Of a DNA stretch of 64,000 nucleotides, positions 26,343-36,666 are shown piece by piece. How positions within the stretch are numbered: the first letter of the stretch is position 1; every line of letters begins with the position of its first letter. This stretch comes from Sulfurospirillum arcachonense DSM 9755. GTDB taxonomy: Bacteria; Campylobacterota; Campylobacteria; Campylobacterales; Sulfurospirillaceae. A model generated the notes under the pieces. It was given only the letters and a program-made list of their open reading frames with translations. It searched no databases and was not told the origin of the DNA. Both the position numbers and the translations under genes were made by a program. The stretch lies in the NCBI RefSeq assembly GCF_000597725.1, contig NZ_JFBL01000016.1, forward strand, positions 1-64,000, in the 5' to 3' direction.

Positions 26343-27680
26343 GTGGATACAATTGCAGCTATTGCAACAAGTCATGGAGTTGGCTCTATAGCGGTTATTC
26401 GCTTAAGTGGGCCAAACTCTTTAGATATTGCGAAAAAACTCTCACATAAAGATAATTTTACTCCAAGACATGCTACACTCTCATCTTTATATGACGATGC
26501 CAATGATTTGATTGATGAATCATTAGTTATATACTTTCAAGCACCTCGTTCATTTACTGCTGAAGATGTTATAGAATTTCAGTGTCATGGTGGGATAGTT
26601 GTTGCTGATTTGATACTAAGTGAAGTATTAAAACATGGTGCAAGATTAGCTCAACCAGGTGAATTTTCAAAACGTGCTTTTTTAAATGGCCGTATAGATT
26701 TAACAGAAGCAGAAGCAATTGCAAAACTCATAGAAACAAAAAGTATAGATGCAGCAAAGATTTTAACTCGCCAAATGAAAGGTGAAGTTAAAGAATTTGT
26801 AGAAAATATTCGTGAAAGTTTAGTTGAAATTTTGGCATTTGTTGAAGTAAATATAGATTATGCTGAAGAAGATTTACCACAAAATTTAATGGATCAAATA
26901 AAAGATAAATTAGATAATTTAAGAATTGAACTAAAAAAAACCTATGATAGCTCAAAAAGACGAGAAGGATTGATAGAAGGTTTTAAAGTTGCCATAGTAG
27001 GAAAACCTAATGTTGGGAAAAGTTCATTATTAAATGCTTTACTTAACTATGATAGAGCGATTATTAGTGATATTGCAGGAACTACAAGAGACACGATTGA
27101 AGAAGAAGTACGAATAGGAACACACCTTATAAAGATAGTTGATACTGCAGGAATTAGAGAAGCAAATGATACTATTGAAAAGATAGGGATAGAACGCTCT
27201 AAAACAGCTATAGAAGAGTCAGATATAGTTATATCTATGTATGATAACTCTCGTGTATTTGATGAAGAAGATGCTCAAATATTGAGTTTATTACAAAGTT
27301 ATGGTAATGATAAAGCTATTTTACATGTAATAAATAAAAGTGATTTAGACTCTAAGTTTCATAATGTAATGATTGCTGAAAAAGCAATCAAATTAAATTG
27401 CAAATTTGGAGCAGAAACAATTGCTTTAGAAATAGAAAAAATTCTAGACAAAAGTTCACTGGATGAAACACTACTTTTGACTTCAAAAAGACAGATGGAA
27501 GCTGTTGAAAATACATATAGTAGTATAGAAATGAGTATTGAACTTTTAAGTGAAGGTGAGTTAGAACTTTTTGCTTTTAATCTTAATGAAGCTATTATGA
27601 GTATATCTTCTATTTCACGAAATTTTGCAAGAACAGAAATCCTAGACAAAATGTTTGGAAGTTTTTGCCTAGGAAAATAA
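26343..27680 (+). CDS. mnmE: tRNA modification GTPase MnmE
   Basis: A 445-residue protein starting at GTG 26343. The N-terminal formyl-THF-binding domain (DTIAAIATSHGVGSIAVIRL) leads to a helical domain into which the G domain is inserted: GKPNVGKSSLLNAL, TTRD, DTAGIRE and NKSD. The C-terminal tetrapeptide is CLGK, the family's CIGK variant with the catalytic cysteine. With MnmG it modifies wobble uridine 34 of several tRNAs. It ends the rpmH operon and faces the phosphate transporter with only two bases between the stops. Confidence 0.98.
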   Translation: MDTIAAIATSHGVGSIAVIRLSGPNSLDIAKKLSHKDNFTPRHATLSSLYDDANDLIDESLVIYFQAPRSFTAEDVIEFQCHGGIVVADLILSEVLKHGARLAQPGEFSKRAFLNGRIDLTEAEAIAKLIETKSIDAAKILTRQMKGEVKEFVENIRESLVEILAFVEVNIDYAEEDLPQNLMDQIKDKLDNLRIELKKTYDSSKRREGLIEGFKVAIVGKPNVGKSSLLNALLNYDRAIISDIAGTTRDTIEEEVRIGTHLIKIVDTAGIREANDTIEKIGIERSKTAIEESDIVISMYDNSRVFDEEDAQILSLLQSYGNDKAILHVINKSDLDSKFHNVMIAEKAIKLNCKFGAETIALEIEKILDKSSLDETLLLTSKRQMEAVENTYSSIEMSIELLSEGELELFAFNLNEAIMSISSISRNFARTEILDKMFGSFCLGK

Positions 27681-27682
27681 CC

Positions 27683-29224
27683 TTATATTCCCATAAGAGC
27701 CTTTAATATAAAGAAAAATATTCCTGATGATATAGCGGCTATTGGTAAGGTGACTACCCATGCTAAAGCTATTGGTTTCATCAAATTCCAGTTTGCATTT
27801 CTATTGAGTATACCAATCCCTATAACAGCACCTATAAGAATATGCGTAGATGATACTGGAATACCCATTTTAGTTGCCATCAAAATAACTGCACTTGCTC
27901 CAAGTTCTGCTGAAAATCCTGTTATAGGCGATATTTCAGCTAATCTTGTTCCTACTGTTTGAATAACTTCTTTACCTAAAAACCATAGACCTACTATAAG
28001 AGAAACTCCAAAAGTAGCCATAGCAACTATAGGAACAGGTGCTTTTGCGTTAATAATACCAGTTTTTAAAACATCTAGAATTGCTGCAAATGGTCCAATG
28101 GCATTTGCTATATCATTTGCACCATGACTAAAAGCAAACGCAGATGCTGTGAAAATTTGTAGCCATGAGAAAATTTTGATGGTTGATTTATCAACATCAC
28201 TTTTTGCCATTAAGTTGACTATTGCAAAACTTATGAGATAAGCGGCCGTTGCAATTACGAAAACAATCCACATTGTTTCAATGGTAGTAACATTTAATTT
28301 AAGATGTTTTAATCCTTTAAACAGTAACATCCCAGAAATAATAGATGCAGCAAAACCACCTACAAGAGGAACATGTTTTTTTAAAAATGCAAATGCATCT
28401 ATGCTTTTTTCTTTTTCTTTTAATTCTTTAATCATTTTTTGATAATCGCTTGATGTTTCAAGTTCATCATCATCTTCCATAAAGGCAAGTTCTGATAACT
28501 CTTTTATCTGTTCTTCTTGAGATTTATCTTTAAGAGTTATCTTATATGCTTCTTTGAGAGTTTTTCTTCTACCTTTTATTCTACTTATTTTAGCAACTGC
28601 TCTTTTTCCTGGAGTTAATATTTTATTTTTTATGTAATAGTAAATTATATAAGATAAAAGTCCACCAAGTAAAGGAGAGACTACCCAACTTATTGCAATT
28701 TGTACTATTTTACTCCAATTTACCATATCTATAACATTATCGTTTGTTGTAAGAACTGTACCTAAAGCTAAACTACTACCAACTATACCACCAACTATTG
28801 AATGGGTTGTAGAGACAGGAAGACCTTTTTTTGAAGCAAAAAGTAACCATAAACCAGCACTTAGTAGTGATGACATCATCACTAAAACAAAAAGCATTGG
28901 ATCAAAATTTACATCAGGAATTTTTACAATCCCTTTTCTAATTGTATTAGTAACTTCACCACCTGCAAATATAGCACCACTTAGTTCAAATATAGCTGCT
29001 ATTACAAGAGCTTGTTTAATAGTTATAGTTTTAGCACCTACACTAGTACCAAAAGAGTTTGCAACATCATTTCCACCAATATTAAATGCCATAAAAATTC
29101 CAAAAATAGATGCAATTGAAAATAACATAAGATGATGAGAAGGTATAATTTTAAATCCCCAAACAAAAAAACCAAGAGTTGATATCAAAAATATGCCAAG
29201 TGCGATAATGTTGTCTTTAGTCAT
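27683..29224 (-). CDS. PiT-family inorganic phosphate transporter
   Basis: A 513-residue membrane protein with the duplicated PiT signature, FNIGGNDVANSFGTSVGAKT in the first half and SHGANDIANAIGPFAAI in the second. Twelve or so hydrophobic segments surround a charged cytoplasmic loop at about residues 205-285 (KRAVAKISRIKGRRKTLKEA, then an acidic stretch). It imports phosphate with protons or sodium; the coupling ion cannot be read. The long charged loop suggests control by a PhoU-like partner, but none is adjacent. The ribosome site is AAGGA. Confidence 0.95.
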   Translation of the reverse strand: MTKDNIIALGIFLISTLGFFVWGFKIIPSHHLMLFSIASIFGIFMAFNIGGNDVANSFGTSVGAKTITIKQALVIAAIFELSGAIFAGGEVTNTIRKGIVKIPDVNFDPMLFVLVMMSSLLSAGLWLLFASKKGLPVSTTHSIVGGIVGSSLALGTVLTTNDNVIDMVNWSKIVQIAISWVVSPLLGGLLSYIIYYYIKNKILTPGKRAVAKISRIKGRRKTLKEAYKITLKDKSQEEQIKELSELAFMEDDDELETSSDYQKMIKELKEKEKSIDAFAFLKKHVPLVGGFAASIISGMLLFKGLKHLKLNVTTIETMWIVFVIATAAYLISFAIVNLMAKSDVDKSTIKIFSWLQIFTASAFAFSHGANDIANAIGPFAAILDVLKTGIINAKAPVPIVAMATFGVSLIVGLWFLGKEVIQTVGTRLAEISPITGFSAELGASAVILMATKMGIPVSSTHILIGAVIGIGILNRNANWNLMKPIALAWVVTLPIAAISSGIFFFILKALMGI

Positions 29225-29388
29225 TTTTATCCTTCGATTGAGTATAGTATCAAGGAATTATCTCATAAAAAATCTTAGCTTTTTCTTGATAAATATTATT
29301 TTGTATCAAATTTGGTGTTATTGTATACTTTAAATTACATTGTACTAGAATGTTTACATGAGTATTTTACTATTATTAAGGAGATACT

Positions 29389-30783
29389 ATGGCAACTGTC
29401 AAGTCATATGGGGCCACTGGAACCGTTACAGGTTCTTGTCATTTAATAAAAATAGGTTCAATTTCTATTCTAGTTGATTGTGGAATGTTTCAAGGTGAAA
29501 ATGAAGATTATAATTATGATGATTTTGAATTTAACCCTAAAAATATTGATTATTTGGTTTTAACTCATGCACACATTGATCATATAGGAAGGGTTCCTAA
29601 ACTTGTAAAAGATGGTTTTAATGGCACAATTATCTTAACAATACCTACTTTTGAAATTGCAGAGATAATGCTTCTTGATTGTGCAGTAATTGCAGAAGAA
29701 GAGTATAAAACGCTCTATAGAAAAGCTCAAAGAATAGGAACTGAACAAAGTATACAAAAACCTTTATATACAAAAGAAGATGTACAAAATGTTTTTAGCA
29801 AAAAGTTTATCAAACTAGATTATAAGGAAAAATATAAAATTTCTTCGATTTTAAATTTAACCTTATACGATGCAGGTCATATTCTTGGAAGTGCTTTTGT
29901 ATCGTTTGATTTTAGAGATGAAAATTTAAAAAAGAGGGTTGTTTTTTCAGGAGATATTGGAAGTAAAAATCGATTAATTTTGGATTCATTAGATTTTTTG
30001 AATAAAGCAGATACCCTTTTTATAGAATCTACATATGGAGATAGAGTACACAAAGATTTGGCTGTAAGTATTGAAGAGTTTAAAAAAGCGATTATTAATA
30101 CTATAAATGCTGAGGGTAATGTCATTATTCCGTCTTTTGCACTGGAAAGAACGCAAGAGATACTGTGGCTTTTACGCTTAATGTATGAAAAAAAAGAGTT
30201 ACCTCGATGTAAAGTGTTTTTAGATAGTCCTTTAGCTATAAAAGCTACATATATTTATGAGAATTTTCCTTGCCATTTAAATGATAAAGTTGGATTATAT
30301 GCTAGTTTAGGAGATAGTCCTTTTATGTTTCCTTGGGTGAAATATTCACAAAAAAAAGCAGATTCAATGAAAATTAATGATGTTAAATCAAAAGCAATTA
30401 TAATTGCTGGAAGTGGAATGTGTAGTGGAGGTAGAGTTATGCATCATTTAAAACAGAGACTTTGGAATCCAAATAATGCGATTATTTTTGTTGGATTTCA
30501 AGTATCTGGTACTTTAGGTCGTGATATTGTTGATGGAGCTAATTTTGTTAAAATCTACACTGATAAAATAGCTGTTAAATCAAAAGTATATACAATAAAT
30601 GGTTTTTCTGCTCATGCAGATAAAAATGATTTATTAGATTGGATGAGCCATTTCAAAAAACTTTCTAAAGTATGTTTAGTACATGGAGAATTAGAAAAGA
30701 TGAAAATTTTCAAAAAAGAAATTTTTACAAAATTAGAAATTAAAGCACATATAATGAAAAAAGCTCAAAGTGTTTTTGTTTAG
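29389..30783 (+). CDS. Metallo-beta-lactamase/beta-CASP RNA nuclease (CPSF73/Ysh1-like)
   Basis: A 464-residue protein with zinc motifs THAHIDHIGRVPK (HxHxDH) and DAGHILGSAF. The beta-CASP part carries IPSFALERTQEIL, GSGMCSGGRVMHHLK and the terminal histidine in GFSAHADKNDL. The family cuts or trims RNA, as a 5'-3' exonuclease or endonuclease, in the cytoplasm. It is not RNase J, which is longer and has another C-terminal domain. AAGGAG lies just upstream of the ATG. Its stop overlaps that of the next, convergent gene by three bases. Confidence 0.93.
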   Translation: MATVKSYGATGTVTGSCHLIKIGSISILVDCGMFQGENEDYNYDDFEFNPKNIDYLVLTHAHIDHIGRVPKLVKDGFNGTIILTIPTFEIAEIMLLDCAVIAEEEYKTLYRKAQRIGTEQSIQKPLYTKEDVQNVFSKKFIKLDYKEKYKISSILNLTLYDAGHILGSAFVSFDFRDENLKKRVVFSGDIGSKNRLILDSLDFLNKADTLFIESTYGDRVHKDLAVSIEEFKKAIINTINAEGNVIIPSFALERTQEILWLLRLMYEKKELPRCKVFLDSPLAIKATYIYENFPCHLNDKVGLYASLGDSPFMFPWVKYSQKKADSMKINDVKSKAIIIAGSGMCSGGRVMHHLKQRLWNPNNAIIFVGFQVSGTLGRDIVDGANFVKIYTDKIAVKSKVYTINGFSAHADKNDLLDWMSHFKKLSKVCLVHGELEKMKIFKKEIFTKLEIKAHIMKKAQSVFV

Positions 30784-31493
30784 CTTAATATATGTGTTGC
30801 AAAATTTTTAAGCACCTTTGCACTGTAGTTAGTATTTTTTACATTGGCAATTAAAGTTTGAAGTTGTGTATGAGAAAAGTTGTTTGTTTTTGAGATTTCT
30901 TCTATATAAGCGGACATAACTTTTGTATTATATTCAGGATGAAATTGAACTCCCCATGCATTTTTCCCTATTTTAAAAGCATGATGTTGATCGTGTTTAT
31001 TTGAAGCTAGAAGAGTAGCATTTTTTGGTAAAGTTAAAACAGTTTGAGAATGTATTGTATGAACTTGAAAATTATTAGGTAAGTTATGAAATAATTGATC
31101 AGTTTTTGCATGTTGATTGAGTGTAATATCTGTAGTTCCTATTTCCATTCCATTTGGATGATAGTCTACAACACCATTCATTGATTTTGCTAAAAGTTGA
31201 TGACCATAACATATACCCAATAGTGGAACTTCATTTTTCATTATGGTTGGAATCCATTTTTCAATTTGAATGCTCCATGGTAACTCATCAGTTGCCATAG
31301 CAGCTGATCCAGTTATTATAATTCCTAAACAGTTTTCTGGAGTTGGGAGATTATCGTTGTTTTGAATATCTATAACACATATATCTAAGTTTTTATTTGC
31401 AATGGTATCAATAATCCATTGATCAAAATCACCTAGCTTATTAAGTATATTTTTAAAAGTAGTTCCAGTTTTTATAATATAAAGTTTTTTCAT
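30780..31493 (-). CDS. Class I glutamine amidotransferase-like protein (GMP-synthase-type domain)
   Basis: A 237-residue stand-alone amidotransferase domain. Nucleophile cysteine in LLGICYGHQLLAKSM, oxyanion region IIITGSAAMATD and catalytic HPE in GVQFHPEYN. It resembles GuaA-like proteins that lack the synthetase domain, and relatives that split gamma-glutamyl bonds. No ammonia-using partner adjoins it, so the substrate is unknown. It is transcribed alone and overlaps the convergent nuclease gene at the stops. Confidence 0.85.
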   Translation of the reverse strand: MKKLYIIKTGTTFKNILNKLGDFDQWIIDTIANKNLDICVIDIQNNDNLPTPENCLGIIITGSAAMATDELPWSIQIEKWIPTIMKNEVPLLGICYGHQLLAKSMNGVVDYHPNGMEIGTTDITLNQHAKTDQLFHNLPNNFQVHTIHSQTVLTLPKNATLLASNKHDQHHAFKIGKNAWGVQFHPEYNTKVMSAYIEEISKTNNFSHTQLQTLIANVKNTNYSAKVLKNFATHILS

Positions 31494-31634
31494 ATTTTCT
31501 CCAATTAAATCATCTAATACAAATGAGTATACTAAATTATGAAGGCAAATAATTTAGAAAGATGATTAATTTAAATACATATTTAGCACTTTTTGAGTAA
31601 AATAAGTCAATTTAATTCATAGGGTACTAAAATC

Positions 31635-33836
31635 ATGGAAAATTTAGAAGAAGTTTTAAAAAAACATAAGCTTACAATGGATGAGTATGAAAACATACTA
31701 AAGATAATGGGACGTGAGCCAAATATGCTAGAAATTGGCATTTTTTCATCTATGTGGAGTGAGCATTGTTCATATAAATCAAGTAAAAAATATTTAAATG
31801 GCTTTCCTACTAAAGCTCCATGGGTTATTCAAGGTCCTGGTGAAAATGCTGGTGTTATTGACATTGGTGATGGAATGGCTGCTGTATTTAAGATGGAATC
31901 TCATAACCATCCAAGTTTTATTGAACCTTACCAAGGTGCTGCTACTGGTGTTGGTGGAATTTTAAGAGATGTATTTACTATGGGTGCTCGTCCTGTAGCA
32001 AACATGAATGCTCTTCGTTTTGGTAATGTTACAAATAGTGATGATATCTCAAAACATCAAAGATATTTAGTACGTGGTGTAGTTGCTGGTATTGGTGATT
32101 ATGGTAACTGTATGGGTGTTCCTACAATTGGTGGTGAAACATCATTTGATGAAAGTTATAATGGAAATATTTTAGTAAATGCTTTTACTCTAGGTCTTGC
32201 AAAAACAGATGAAATTTTTTATGGACTTGCTGAAGGTATTGGAAACCCAGTAGTTTATGTAGGGAGCAAAACTGGACGTGATGGTCTTGGTGGTGCAGTT
32301 ATGGCTAGTGATAGTTTTACTGAAGAAAATAAATCACTTCGTCCAACAGTACAAGTAGGTGATCCTTTTGCTGAAAAACTTTTACTTGAAGCTTGTTTAG
32401 AACTATTTAAACATGATTATATTGTTGGTATCCAAGATATGGGAGCTGCAGGTCTTACTTCAAGTTCATTTGAAATGGCTGGACGTAGTGGCTCTGGTAT
32501 GATTATGAATCTTGATAAAGTTCCTGCTCGTGAAGAAAATATGCAACCATTTGAGTTTATGTTAAGTGAGTCTCAAGAGAGAATGCTTATCTGTGCTAAA
32601 AAAGGTTATGAAGATAAAGTACTTGAAATCTTTAGAAAATGGGATTTAGATGCTGAAGTAATTGGTGAAGTAACGAATACTGGAAATATGGAACTATTCT
32701 GGCATGGTGAAAGAGTAGCAGATATTCCTGTTCTTCCTGTTGGTGAAGAAGCACCTATCTATGATAGACCAGTAGCTCGTCCAGCTTATTTAGATGAAAT
32801 TGCAAATACAACTATAGATGATTTTGATAAAGTTGCAAATCAAGAAGCATTTGAAAAACTTTTTAGTTCGGTTGAAGTTGCAGATAAAGCATGGATTTTT
32901 GAGCAGTATGACTCAATGGTACAAACAAATACAATTAAAGCACCAGGAAGTCTTGATGCGAGTTGTATTAGAGTAAAAGAGAATGGAAAAGCACTTGCTA
33001 TGAGTAGTGATTGTAATCCTCGTTATAACTATATCGACCCTAAAGGTGGAGCTGCTGCAGCTGTTATAGAAAGTGGTAGAAATGTTGCTATGACTGGTGC
33101 TCGTCCTCTTGCTATTACAGATTGTCTTAACTATGGTAATCCAGAAACTCCAGAAATTATGTGGCAGTTTGCTGAGGGTTGTTATGGTATCAAAGAAGCT
33201 TGTGCAAAACTAACTACTCCTGTAGTAAGTGGAAATGTATCTTTATACAACGAAACAAATGGCGTAGGTATTTTCCCAACTCCTGCAATTGCAATGGTTG
33301 GTGTAAATGATGATGCAAATAAAGTTCTTCCAAGTTCTTTCCAAAATGTTGGAGCTTCTCTTTATTTAGTAGGCGATACTACTAGTGAGTTTGGTGGAAG
33401 TCTTTATATGAAAGAGTTATATGGAAAAGTTGAAGGTAAATTACCAAATATTGATTATGATAAAGAGTTAGCTCTTTGGGAACTTATTATTGAAGCAAAT
33501 AAAGCAGATGTCATAAGTGCTGCAAAAGATGTTAATGTTGGTGGTATTGCTATAGCTCTTGCAAAAATGAGTTCAGTAAGTGGAAAAGGTGTTACATGTA
33601 ACATTGATTTAAATGATAGCAGAGATATTTTTTCAGAGAGTTTTTCTCGTGCAATAGTTGAAGTAAAAAATGAAGTTGTATTTGAAAACATGGCAAAACA
33701 ACTAAGACTTAGCATAACAAAGATAGGAAAAGTAGAAGAGAGTGGTTTTACATGTAACGATGTAAAAGCTGACTTAGAAGCTATGAAAAACAGTTACTTT
33801 AATAAATTTCAAGAAGTAATTGAACAAGATATATAA
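31635..33836 (+). CDS. purL: Phosphoribosylformylglycinamidine synthase, small-type PurL
   Basis: A 733-residue protein, the length of small PurL that needs PurS and PurQ. It has [17 protein letters not shown] with the catalytic histidine, [39 protein letters not shown] and a second AIRS-like half ([13 protein letters not shown]). It makes FGAM from FGAR, ATP and ammonia. AGGG precedes the ATG by about 10 bases and a TAAAAT -10 lies further upstream. Two TTACATGTAA motifs occur within its coding sequence. It is monocistronic, with a hairpin after its end. Confidence 0.98.
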   Translation: MENLEEVLKKHKLTMDEYENILKIMGREPNMLEIGIFSSMWSEHCSYKSSKKYLNGFPTKAPWVIQGPGENAGVIDIGDGMAAVFKMESHNHPSFIEPYQGAATGVGGILRDVFTMGARPVANMNALRFGNVTNSDDISKHQRYLVRGVVAGIGDYGNCMGVPTIGGETSFDESYNGNILVNAFTLGLAKTDEIFYGLAEGIGNPVVYVGSKTGRDGLGGAVMASDSFTEENKSLRPTVQVGDPFAEKLLLEACLELFKHDYIVGIQDMGAAGLTSSSFEMAGRSGSGMIMNLDKVPAREENMQPFEFMLSESQERMLICAKKGYEDKVLEIFRKWDLDAEVIGEVTNTGNMELFWHGERVADIPVLPVGEEAPIYDRPVARPAYLDEIANTTIDDFDKVANQEAFEKLFSSVEVADKAWIFEQYDSMVQTNTIKAPGSLDASCIRVKENGKALAMSSDCNPRYNYIDPKGGAAAAVIESGRNVAMTGARPLAITDCLNYGNPETPEIMWQFAEGCYGIKEACAKLTTPVVSGNVSLYNETNGVGIFPTPAIAMVGVNDDANKVLPSSFQNVGASLYLVGDTTSEFGGSLYMKELYGKVEGKLPNIDYDKELALWELIIEANKADVISAAKDVNVGGIAIALAKMSSVSGKGVTCNIDLNDSRDIFSESFSRAIVEVKNEVVFENMAKQLRLSITKIGKVEESGFTCNDVKADLEAMKNSYFNKFQEVIEQDI

Positions 33837-33843
33837 AAACTAT

Positions 33844-33867
33844 AATAGGGGCTTTATAGCCTCTATT
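33844..33867 (+). terminator. Probable terminator of purL
   Basis: A 10-bp stem (AATAGGGGCT with AGCCTCTATT, one G-U pair) and a 4-base loop lie eight bases after the purL stop. The following tract is pyrimidine-rich (CCTTCTTT) rather than pure T. Confidence 0.6.
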
Positions 33868-33896
33868 CCTTCTTTAAATAAACTTACGGAAAATTT

Positions 33897-34694
33897 ATGA
33901 ATAATTTTATTTTAAAAATAAAACATATTAGAGATTCTAGATGGTTCTCTAATCTAACAACATCTATAATCATTTTTTATGCATCTGTACTTGGTTTTGA
34001 GACACTTGATACTGTGGCACAACCTTTAGGTGATTTTCTTCATGTTTTAGATTCTATTGTAACGGTATATTTTGTGATTGAATTAATTATAAAAATGGCT
34101 GCAGAAGATAAGTTTTTAAACTTTTTTAAAAGTGGTTGGAATATATTTGATTTTATTATTGTTATGATAACTCTTATGCCTTTGGAAAATAGCTCATTTG
34201 CTGCAATTGCAAGACTTTTAAGAATATTTAGAGTTCTTAGACTTTTTACAGCAAGGCCAGAACTTAAAGCTATCATAGATATGCTTATAAAAGCAATACC
34301 TTCTATCGTTGATATAGTAATTTTACTTTTTATAATTTTCTACATTTATGCCATTATGGGTAGTTTTATTTTTGCAGATATGCCCTCAGGTTTATGGGAT
34401 AACTTTTTAGTAGCCATGTTAACACTTTTTAGAGTTTTTACTTTTGAAGATTGGACAGATGTTATGTATGAAACTATGGAAGTATATCCTTGGTCTTGGA
34501 CTTATTTTGTTAGTTTCATAATCATAGCCGCATTTGTATTTTTTAACCTTTTTATTGCAGTCATCATTGGTGAAATGCAAAAAATGCAAGATGAGAAAAT
34601 GAAAGATGAAATCCATGAAGATAGTAAAAAAATCGATATACTTTTAAAAGAAGTAAGAGAACTTAGAAAAATAGTGGATGAAAAAAAAGAGTAG
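33897..34694 (+). CDS. Single-domain voltage-gated cation channel (NavBac family) with calcium-type filter
   Basis: A 265-residue six-helix channel subunit that should form a tetramer in the inner membrane. S4 has four arginines at every third place (RLLRIFRVLRLF, R106-R115). The pore region aligns with NavAb of Arcobacter butzleri. The selectivity filter is T182-F-E-D-W-T-D188, whereas NavAb has TLESWSM and the engineered calcium channel CavAb has TLDDWSD. The two extra aspartates (D185, D188) sit where CavAb has them. S6 (FVFFNLFIAVIIGEM) and a C-terminal coiled coil (KKIDILLKEVRELRKIV) are complete. Calcium selectivity is inference. Confidence 0.92.
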   Translation: MNNFILKIKHIRDSRWFSNLTTSIIIFYASVLGFETLDTVAQPLGDFLHVLDSIVTVYFVIELIIKMAAEDKFLNFFKSGWNIFDFIIVMITLMPLENSSFAAIARLLRIFRVLRLFTARPELKAIIDMLIKAIPSIVDIVILLFIIFYIYAIMGSFIFADMPSGLWDNFLVAMLTLFRVFTFEDWTDVMYETMEVYPWSWTYFVSFIIIAAFVFFNLFIAVIIGEMQKMQDEKMKDEIHEDSKKIDILLKEVRELRKIVDEKKE

Positions 34695-34701
34695 GCCTTT
34701 T

Positions 34702-35451
34702 ATGAAAGATATAAAAATTGCAATACTTTCTGATATTCATGGCAATATATTTGCTCTTGAAGAAGTATATAAAAATGCTAAATCCAAAGGTGTTGATAAA
34801 TTTATAAATCTTGGTGATATTTTCTATGGTCCAATTGAGCCTAAAAAAACATATGATTTTTTAAAAGAGCATGATTTTATAACAATTAGTGGAAATCAAG
34901 ATAGGTTTTTACTAGAAGTAGATAAGCAAGCCATAAGTCAAAATCCTACAATAAAGTTTGTTTTAGATGAGCTTGGTAGTGAAGGTTTAGAATGGATAAA
35001 AAAACTTGATTTTGATTTACATGTAGATAAAGACATTTATATTTGTCATGGTACACCTAGTAATGATGAAGAGTATTTACTAGAAACTTTTGATAAAACT
35101 ATTAAAGAAGATAAAGAAATAAAAAATTCACTAAAAGATATAGATAAATCAGTTATTCTTTGTGGGCATTCTCATAAGCCTAGATTGATTAAATTGAGTT
35201 CAGGTCAAATAGTTATAAATCCAGGAAGTGTAGGATTACCTGCATATAATGATGATGTACCAGTTAAACATACAATGCAAAACTACTACCCTCATGCATC
35301 TTATGCAATCTTAGAAAAAAGTAAGTTTGGTTGGAATGTTGATTTTGTAAAAGTAGCGTATGATGTAAAAAGTGCCGTTGAGAGTACAAAAAAAAGAGAT
35401 AGAGATGACTGGGTATACTATCTAAAACATGGAAAGGGTTTGGTTTTATAA
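34702..35451 (+). CDS. YfcE-like metallophosphoesterase
   Basis: A 249-residue calcineurin-type phosphoesterase from the ATG at 34702; the frame reaches 34678, but that would run into the channel gene and lacks a ribosome site. Metal ligands are visible in order: LSDIHGN, NLGDIFYG, SGNQD, ICHGTP and CGHSHKPRL. It likely hydrolyses phosphodiesters or phosphomonoesters in the cytoplasm; the substrate is unknown. It follows the channel gene by eight bases and is probably in the same operon. A Ca2+/Mn2+ link is conceivable but unproven. Confidence 0.88.
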   Translation: MKDIKIAILSDIHGNIFALEEVYKNAKSKGVDKFINLGDIFYGPIEPKKTYDFLKEHDFITISGNQDRFLLEVDKQAISQNPTIKFVLDELGSEGLEWIKKLDFDLHVDKDIYICHGTPSNDEEYLLETFDKTIKEDKEIKNSLKDIDKSVILCGHSHKPRLIKLSSGQIVINPGSVGLPAYNDDVPVKHTMQNYYPHASYAILEKSKFGWNVDFVKVAYDVKSAVESTKKRDRDDWVYYLKHGKGLVL

Positions 35452-35465
35452 CTTTAAAAATTTAA

Positions 35466-35487
35466 AGTAGTGATTTAATTCACTACT
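35466..35487. terminator. Bidirectional terminator between the phosphoesterase and aminotransferase genes
   Basis: Arms AGTAGTGA and TCACTACT with a 6-base loop. T-rich sequence on the plus side (AAATTTTTTAA) and A-rich on the other give U-tracts on both strands. It overlaps the stop of the minus-strand gene at 35483. Confidence 0.7.
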
Positions 35488-36619
35488 CTAAATTTTTTAA
35501 GGCTTTTTCTATCCTTAAAAGACCTTCTTTTAAAAGTACTTTTGTAGTTCCGAAGTTTAATCTTAAAAAGTTTTTATCTCCAAAAGGCTCACCTTCACTC
35601 AATCCTACACCGTATTTTAAAAAGTATTCATAAGGATTTTCAAGATTTAAGGCACTTACATCAATCCAAGATAAAAAAGTTGCATCTTGATTGAGTAATT
35701 TTAATTTAGGATGTTTTTTGACAAATTCTTGAACTAAATTCAAATTTTCTTTGAGATAGACTCTTAATGCTTCAAGCCATTCATCACATGAGGTATAAGC
35801 AGCTTTTGTAGCTGTAATGGCCAATAGATTTGTTTCACCAGGAAAGCCTGCCATAGCTCTTTTAAAACTCTTTCTAAGTGTTACATCAGGGATGATTGCA
35901 TAAGAGCTTTGTAGACCAGCTATATTGAACGTTTTACTAGGAGCGAGAAGGGTAATGCTTCTTTTTGCAATTTCTTCATTTAAAGAGGCTATTGGTATAT
36001 GCTTGACTTGTGGATTTAAAATCAAATCAGCATGTATTTCATCCGAACAGATGATTAAGTCATGTTTTACACATATTTTGCTTATTTTTTCTAACTCTTC
36101 TTTTGTAAAAACAGTTCCACCAGGGTTGTAAGGATTACAAAACAAAAAAAGTTTACATGTAGGATTTATGGCTTTTTCAAATGCATCAAAATCTATTGTC
36201 CATCTACTATTTTTTTCTACTAGAGGTACTTTAATGAGGTTGAGATTTGCATTGTTTGGAGCTTTTACAAAGTGTGGATATATAGGAGTATTTATGATAA
36301 CATCTTGGGTATCAATAGCCTTACATGTAATATTCATTCCACTTACAACACCAGGAAGCCATACTATCCACTCAGGCTTGACTCGCCAGTTATAATGGCG
36401 TTGTATAAAATCTATGACAGCTTTATTTGTATCTTTATCAATTCCAGTATAACCAAATACACCATGTTCAACTCTGTGTGTTAAAGCATCAATAATAGCT
36501 TGTGGAGATTTAAAATCCATATCAGCAACCCACATAGGGATTACATCTTGATTTTTATATTTATCCCATTTTTCGCAACCACTTTTTGTTCTATCAATCT
36601 GTACGTCAAATAAATTCAA
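35483..36619 (-). CDS. MalY/PatB-type PLP aminotransferase (probable cystathionine beta-lyase)
   Basis: A 378-residue fold-type I PLP enzyme. The start MWVADMDFKSPQAIIDAL is the MalY/PatB signature. LFCNPYNPGGTVFTKEEL binds PLP, ICSDEIHADLI holds the aspartate and APSKTFNIAGLQSSY the Schiff-base lysine. Relatives cleave cystathionine to homocysteine, pyruvate and ammonia, and some have regulatory roles. Two TACATGTA motifs fall in its coding sequence. It is transcribed alone, just downstream of the antiporter gene. Confidence 0.92.
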   Translation of the reverse strand: MNLFDVQIDRTKSGCEKWDKYKNQDVIPMWVADMDFKSPQAIIDALTHRVEHGVFGYTGIDKDTNKAVIDFIQRHYNWRVKPEWIVWLPGVVSGMNITCKAIDTQDVIINTPIYPHFVKAPNNANLNLIKVPLVEKNSRWTIDFDAFEKAINPTCKLFLFCNPYNPGGTVFTKEELEKISKICVKHDLIICSDEIHADLILNPQVKHIPIASLNEEIAKRSITLLAPSKTFNIAGLQSSYAIIPDVTLRKSFKRAMAGFPGETNLLAITATKAAYTSCDEWLEALRVYLKENLNLVQEFVKKHPKLKLLNQDATFLSWIDVSALNLENPYEYFLKYGVGLSEGEPFGDKNFLRLNFGTTKVLLKEGLLRIEKALKNLE

Positions 36620-36666
36620 ATTAACTCCTTATAAAAGCAAAAATTGTAGCATAATTTATGACTCTC

